Shown in pieces: positions 7,601 through 7,845 of a stretch of DNA of 7,845 nt. The stretch is from Rhodospirillaceae bacterium (lineage in GTDB: Bacteria > Pseudomonadota > Alphaproteobacteria > Rhodospirillales > 2-02-FULL-58-16). Position 1 is the stretch's first letter, and the number at the start of each line of letters is the position of its first letter. The translations under genes were made by a program, and so were the position numbers. The DNA lies in assembly GCA_030623425.1 (NCBI GenBank), contig JAUXMA010000069.1, positions 1 to 7,845 of the forward strand, written 5' to 3'. The notes beneath the pieces are model-generated. The model was not told the origin of the DNA. It did no database searches and was given only the letters and a program-made list of their open reading frames with translations.

Positions 7601-7845
7601 CGTCGGGGTTCAACCCTTCGGCGGCGAGGGGCTCTCGGGAACCGGCCCCAAGGCCGGCGGCCCCCGTTACCTTCATCGCTTCGCGACCGAAAGGACGCTT
7701 TCCGTCAACACCGCCGCCAGCGGCGGCAACGCCCAGCTGATGACGTTGCGGGATAAGCAAGACGGCGCCGGCTCTGAGGTCAAAGCAACTGATTACACGC
7801 CCAGCGCTGGTTCCAGATTCCTGACGAGTGCCGACCGCGCCTCGC
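4638..7845 (+). CDS. putA: Bifunctional proline dehydrogenase / L-glutamate gamma-semialdehyde dehydrogenase PutA (3' end missing)
   Basis: PutA oxidises proline to pyrroline-5-carboxylate with FAD, feeding the respiratory chain at the inner membrane. It then oxidises the hydrolysed product to glutamate with NAD, channelling the intermediate. The frame stays open for 1069 codons and runs off the window. Residues 1-110 form the helical arm and alpha domain; no ribbon-helix-helix DNA-binding domain is present, so it is not self-regulating like E. coli PutA. The proline dehydrogenase barrel (about 165-475) shows VSIKLSGLHPRYE (247-259), RLVKGAYWD (352-360), FATHNAQT (405-412), EFQRLHGMGE (427-436) and the proline-binding Arg pair R470/R471. 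The aldehyde dehydrogenase part (about 550-1035) shows PWNFP (691-695), KPAEQTP (716-722), FTGS (767-770), general base E794, nucleophile C828 in GQRCSA, EVFGP (924-928) and PFGGEGLSGTGPKAGG (993-1008). A conserved NTAASGGNA follows at 1024-1032, then at least 37 residues I cannot place. ATG 4638 is the first usable start after an in-frame stop at 4623; no ribosome site precedes it. Confidence 0.96.
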   Translation, partial: MSFIGEFPDPDPLWRDIEAATRADETARVDALLMEIPLDGKGRRRIAKTARRLVEKIRRRGVGQGGLDAFLHEYELSNQEGVVLMCLAEALLRIPDAETANRLIRDKLAEADWEGHLGHSESWFVNASTWALMLTGRFVKLDVETLGDAPSLLRRLIARSGEPVLREAMKRAMRIIGRQFVMGRTIGEALDRAREGEARGYRYSYDMLGEAARTAADAEDYFNAYADAIGAIGAISAGRGVIDGPGVSIKLSGLHPRYEFGQRHRVINELVPRLLELVRRAMEAGVGVCIDAEEAERLGLSLEVIGAVFGDRRLAGWEGLGLAVQAYQKRAPMVIDWLADLARRHGRRLMVRLVKGAYWDTEIKRAQELGLDGFPVFSRKVCTDVSFIACAARLLAARDAIYPMFATHNAQTLAAVLELAGEYRDFEFQRLHGMGESLYDHVAGKDGFHIPCRVYAPVGGYRELLAYLVRRLLENGTNTSFVNRLVDEALPIDEVIADPIAEAAALASKPHPRIPLPAALYGGERRNSKGVDLSDPATLRPLAEAMAAARGPWRAVAGSIGERPVLDPSDRRRRVGAVAEATAGDVKLAVARAAAAAPAWGATAAGDRAACLERAADILERKMPELIALLVREAGKTIADAVAEVREAVDFCRYYAAAAGEFTGPRTMPGPTGEDNQLSLHGRGVFACISPWNFPLAIFIGQVAAALAAGNAVVAKPAEQTPLMAAMASGILYQGGIPEDVLRLVAGDGPSVGAPLVADSGISGVAFTGSMDTARRINQALAARPGPIIPLIAETGGQNVMIADSTALPEQVVEDALRSAFSGAGQRCSALRVLFVQADIGERLTAMLTGAAAELTVGDPAQLATDVGPVIDDEALTLLRAHAGRMDREARLLCRVDPAGDFAHGTFFAPRIYQIDALSQLKGEVFGPILHVINYAADRLDAVIEAVNDTGYGLTLGIHSRVETTVRYIHDRLRVGNTYVNRNMIGAVVGVQPFGGEGLSGTGPKAGGPRYLHRFATERTLSVNTAASGGNAQLMTLRDKQDGAGSEVKATDYTPSAGSRFLTSADRAS

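Noticed and set aside
6219..7760. Long minus-strand ORF (513 codons) opposite putA, plus a 418-codon plus-strand ORF at 6293-7549 in another frame
   Set aside because: Both overlap the aldehyde dehydrogenase half of PutA, whose catalytic motifs are intact in its own frame. The alternative translations are rich in Arg/Gly with no domain signature, as expected for GC-rich shadows.

Overview
The window looks like chromosomal DNA from a GC-rich alphaproteobacterium, probably of the Rhodospirillales/Magnetospirillum type. This is inferred from gene style (glutaryl-CoA dehydrogenase, PutA without a DNA-binding domain, TPR/2OG-oxygenase protein, KdsC of a Gram-negative envelope), strong G/C preference at third codon positions and Shine-Dalgarno-led starts. 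No 16S or other marker is present, so the taxonomy is tentative.

Layout from left to right. Positions 1-77 lie downstream of the first gene and hold no convincing gene. A glutaryl-CoA dehydrogenase gene (gcdH, minus strand, 78-1262) is divergent from a gene for a TPR-repeat protein with a C-terminal 2-oxoglutarate/Fe(II) oxygenase-like domain (plus strand, 1382-2956). Their 119-bp gap has a plausible sigma70-type promoter for the TPR gene. Converging on it with a 25-bp gap is an unrecognised, basic, single-pass membrane protein gene (minus strand, 2982-3740, GTG start). A 178-bp divergent gap with a striking near-perfect 13-bp inverted repeat follows, then a KdsC-like HAD phosphatase gene (plus, 3919-4440). 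A 197-bp gap with two further inverted repeats leads to putA (plus, 4638 to beyond the right edge), encoding bifunctional proline dehydrogenase/P5C dehydrogenase.

Functionally this is a mixed neighbourhood. gcdH (lysine/tryptophan/glutarate breakdown to crotonyl-CoA) and putA (proline to glutamate) are amino-acid catabolic enzymes. The KdsC-like phosphatase belongs to Kdo or related sugar-acid synthesis, yet its usual partners (kdsD, lptC/lptA, kdsB) are not next to it. The TPR-oxygenase and the membrane protein have no assignable pathway. No two genes form a clear operon; all pairs are divergent, convergent or separated by about 200 bp.

I found no mobile element, CRISPR array, tRNA, rRNA or clear multi-gene novel system. 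The items most worth a second look are the TPR-oxygenase protein, the unknown membrane protein, the 3832-3862 inverted repeat, the KdsC active-site substitution, and the PutA C-terminal tail that continues past the usual end of short PutA proteins.
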